Source: UMGS1498 sp900552335
Lineage (GTDB): Bacteria > Bacillota_I > Bacilli_A > RF39 > UBA660
DNA: 22,236 nt
NCBI GenBank assembly: GCA_902477075.1
Contig: CABSFU010000019.1
Location: forward strand, 1 to 22,236
Reading direction: 5' to 3'
Of this stretch, positions 21,266 through 22,236 are shown piece by piece (position 1 is the first letter of the stretch; every line of letters starts with the position of its first letter). The translations under genes and the position numbers were made by a program. The notes under the pieces are model-generated. The model was given only the letters and a program-made list of their open reading frames with translations, had not been told where the DNA came from and ran no database searches.

Positions 21266-22236
21266 TTAAAATGCTAAAACAACACGGAAACCGCGGGCGC
21301 CGTTAGCAGCGCCGTTAGCACGAGCAAAGTAGAACACGCCGGCACCCGAACCAATGAAGAAAGTGCCCCCACGAGTGACCCAAGGGCGAGTAGCATCAGG
21401 GAAGTGCGCGTAATCACTAAACCATAACCCTCTTTCTCCACTAGAACTATTTGTTTTTGAAATAGCTACTTCTTTTGAAGCATCTCCTAGTTTACTATTT
21501 GTATATTTATACCATGTCTCATCTCCTAAAGTGGTACTATTTGGTACATACAAATCATAATATCTGGTATCCGTTGGGAATGCTATTCCATTTGTTTTAG
21601 ATGTTGCGGTTTGACCATCGCTTGTTGGATATCCATAGGTTCCATTGAATCCTGAATTGTATTTTTCATTTTTTCCACTCATTGGTTTTCCGGATGCATC
21701 TTGAATGACTCCCATTACATATTCCCAGTTTCCTCCACTCATATCATAGATTCCACTGATATTTCCGGTTGTACTTGCTTTATTGTTTGAACCATTATAA
21801 GCATATCCGGATGCACAACTGGATTGATTACTACTTACACTAGCTGTTGCTGTAGATGCACTACATCCGGTAATGGATGCACTCCATTCCCATTGACCTG
21901 AGAATTTTGCGGTACTATTTAAATATCCTGTATTGATATTATTAATATATACTTCTTCACATCCATCTGCTGTACATTTTCCATATAAAGAATATGTTAA
22001 ATAAGCGGTTGCTCCCCACTCCATATTTTTCATCATATGAGAGTTTAATCTTTCATTAACTCCTCTACCTAAGGTATAGAATGTACTTACTACTTTATTT
22101 GTTAAACTTCTAACATTTGGTTTGATTATAATGCTTGATGCATTAGTAACAGAATCATAATTTGGATTTTTTGTTAAAAATAAACTACTATTTGTATAAG
22201 TTTCTTCATCATAACTTGTTTCAAACTTTCCTACCC
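21266..22236 (-). CDS. Probable DGR target protein with FGE/C-lectin-like C-terminus (N-terminus outside window)
   Basis: The frame is open to the window edge and gives 323 residues; an internal ATG at 22036 is not the start because coding continues upstream with sense such as TLGRGVNERLNSH. The visible part holds a conserved NMEWGATAYLTYSLYGKC block, four cysteines in a Ser/Thr/Asn/Gly-rich stretch, and IYDMSGGNWEYVMG, which matches the DMxGNxWEW motif of formylglycine-generating-enzyme/C-type-lectin folds. It ends with RGLWFSDY, RGGTF, GAGVFYF and GFRVVLAF, the end of the same fold. This fold is the usual display scaffold of diversity-generating retroelements. The last part is GC-rich and adenine-poor (see the variable-region entry). 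Composition suggests a secreted or surface protein; the anchoring N-terminus is not visible. Confidence 0.85.
   Translation of the reverse strand, partial: VGKFETSYDEETYTNSSLFLTKNPNYDSVTNASSIIIKPNVRSLTNKVVSTFYTLGRGVNERLNSHMMKNMEWGATAYLTYSLYGKCTADGCEEVYINNINTGYLNSTAKFSGQWEWSASITGCSASTATASVSSNQSSCASGYAYNGSNNKASTTGNISGIYDMSGGNWEYVMGVIQDASGKPMSGKNEKYNSGFNGTYGYPTSDGQTATSKTNGIAFPTDTRYYDLYVPNSTTLGDETWYKYTNSKLGDASKEVAISKTNSSSGERGLWFSDYAHFPDATRPWVTRGGTFFIGSGAGVFYFARANGAANGARGFRVVLAF
21275..21415 (-). other. Putative DGR variable region (VR)
   Basis: By hand count, 21281-21410 has 80 G/C in 130 (about 62%) and only 11 adenines on the coding strand (about 8%), against roughly 30% GC elsewhere. The GC jump begins inside the frame around the SDY codons and ends before the stop codon, where AT-rich sequence resumes (GTT TTA GCA TTT). 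Only two AAC codons survive (21302-21304 and 21314-21316). They lie in a 12-base near-repeat, GCTAACGGCGC(T/C). Loss of adenines from one strand in a C-lectin-fold C-terminus is what A-to-N mutagenic retrohoming produces. Template repeat and reverse transcriptase are not in the window. Confidence 0.8.

Noticed and set aside
21275..21415. GC-rich block as recent horizontal transfer or an assembly artefact
   Set aside because: It continues in frame with the AT-rich gene on both sides, completes the FGE/C-lectin fold and ends in GFRVVLAF. The bias is specifically against coding-strand adenine, which fits DGR mutagenesis better.
1..22236. tRNA or rRNA genes, CRISPR arrays, insertion sequences or prophage modules
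   Set aside because: I found no cloverleaf, regularly spaced repeats, transposase, integrase or phage structural genes; the content is chromosomal housekeeping apart from the right-edge variable gene.

Overview
The window looks like chromosomal DNA from a low-GC Gram-positive bacterium (Bacillota), probably one of the small-genome, gut-type Bacilli related to Erysipelotrichales/RF39. This is inferred from a base composition of roughly 30% GC by eye, strong AGGAGG-type ribosome binding sites, A/T-rich promoters with clear TATAAT boxes, a valine T-box, and the gene content. UGA is a stop codon here: rsmE, ruvA, ruvB, the HD hydrolase and several hypothetical genes end in TGA, often inside ATGA overlaps. 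The UGA=Trp code of Mycoplasma/Spiroplasma is therefore excluded.

Every supported gene lies on the minus strand, so the window reads from its right end to its left end. From the right: the C-terminal 323 residues of a secreted-looking protein with a formylglycine-generating-enzyme/C-type-lectin-like C-terminus (21266-22236, N-terminus outside); a T-box leader controlling an HD hydrolase, a protein of unknown function and valS (17173-21210); a degenerate HD-GYP protein; an orphan 175-residue protein; a ruvA-unknown-ruvB operon; queA; an operon of an HExxH protein, miaA and a DUF2238-like membrane protein; an rsmE plus membrane-anchored coiled-coil operon; a pyruvate kinase-GH31 operon; rseP; rpsB and tsf; a small lipoprotein; and the start of a WG-repeat protein cut off at the left edge. 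Most units are separated by a hairpin terminator followed at once by a promoter with a very short leader.

The most interesting element is the last ~135 bp of the gene at the right edge. In an AT-rich genome this stretch is about 62% GC, and its coding strand has only about 8% adenine. It encodes the C-terminal half of the FGE/C-lectin-like fold and ends a few codons before the stop. This is the signature of the variable region (VR) of a diversity-generating retroelement (DGR), in which reverse transcription mutates template adenines. No template repeat or reverse transcriptase is visible in the window, so they should lie beyond the right edge or elsewhere in the genome.

Other points of interest are: ribosomal protein S2 with a C-terminal SAP/Rho-N-like module; a GH31 enzyme with Lys where the acid/base Asp is expected; a divergent pyruvate kinase; an HD-GYP protein that has lost its HD histidine; an unknown small gene between ruvA and ruvB; and two uncharacterised genes co-transcribed with tRNA-modification or tRNA-charging genes.
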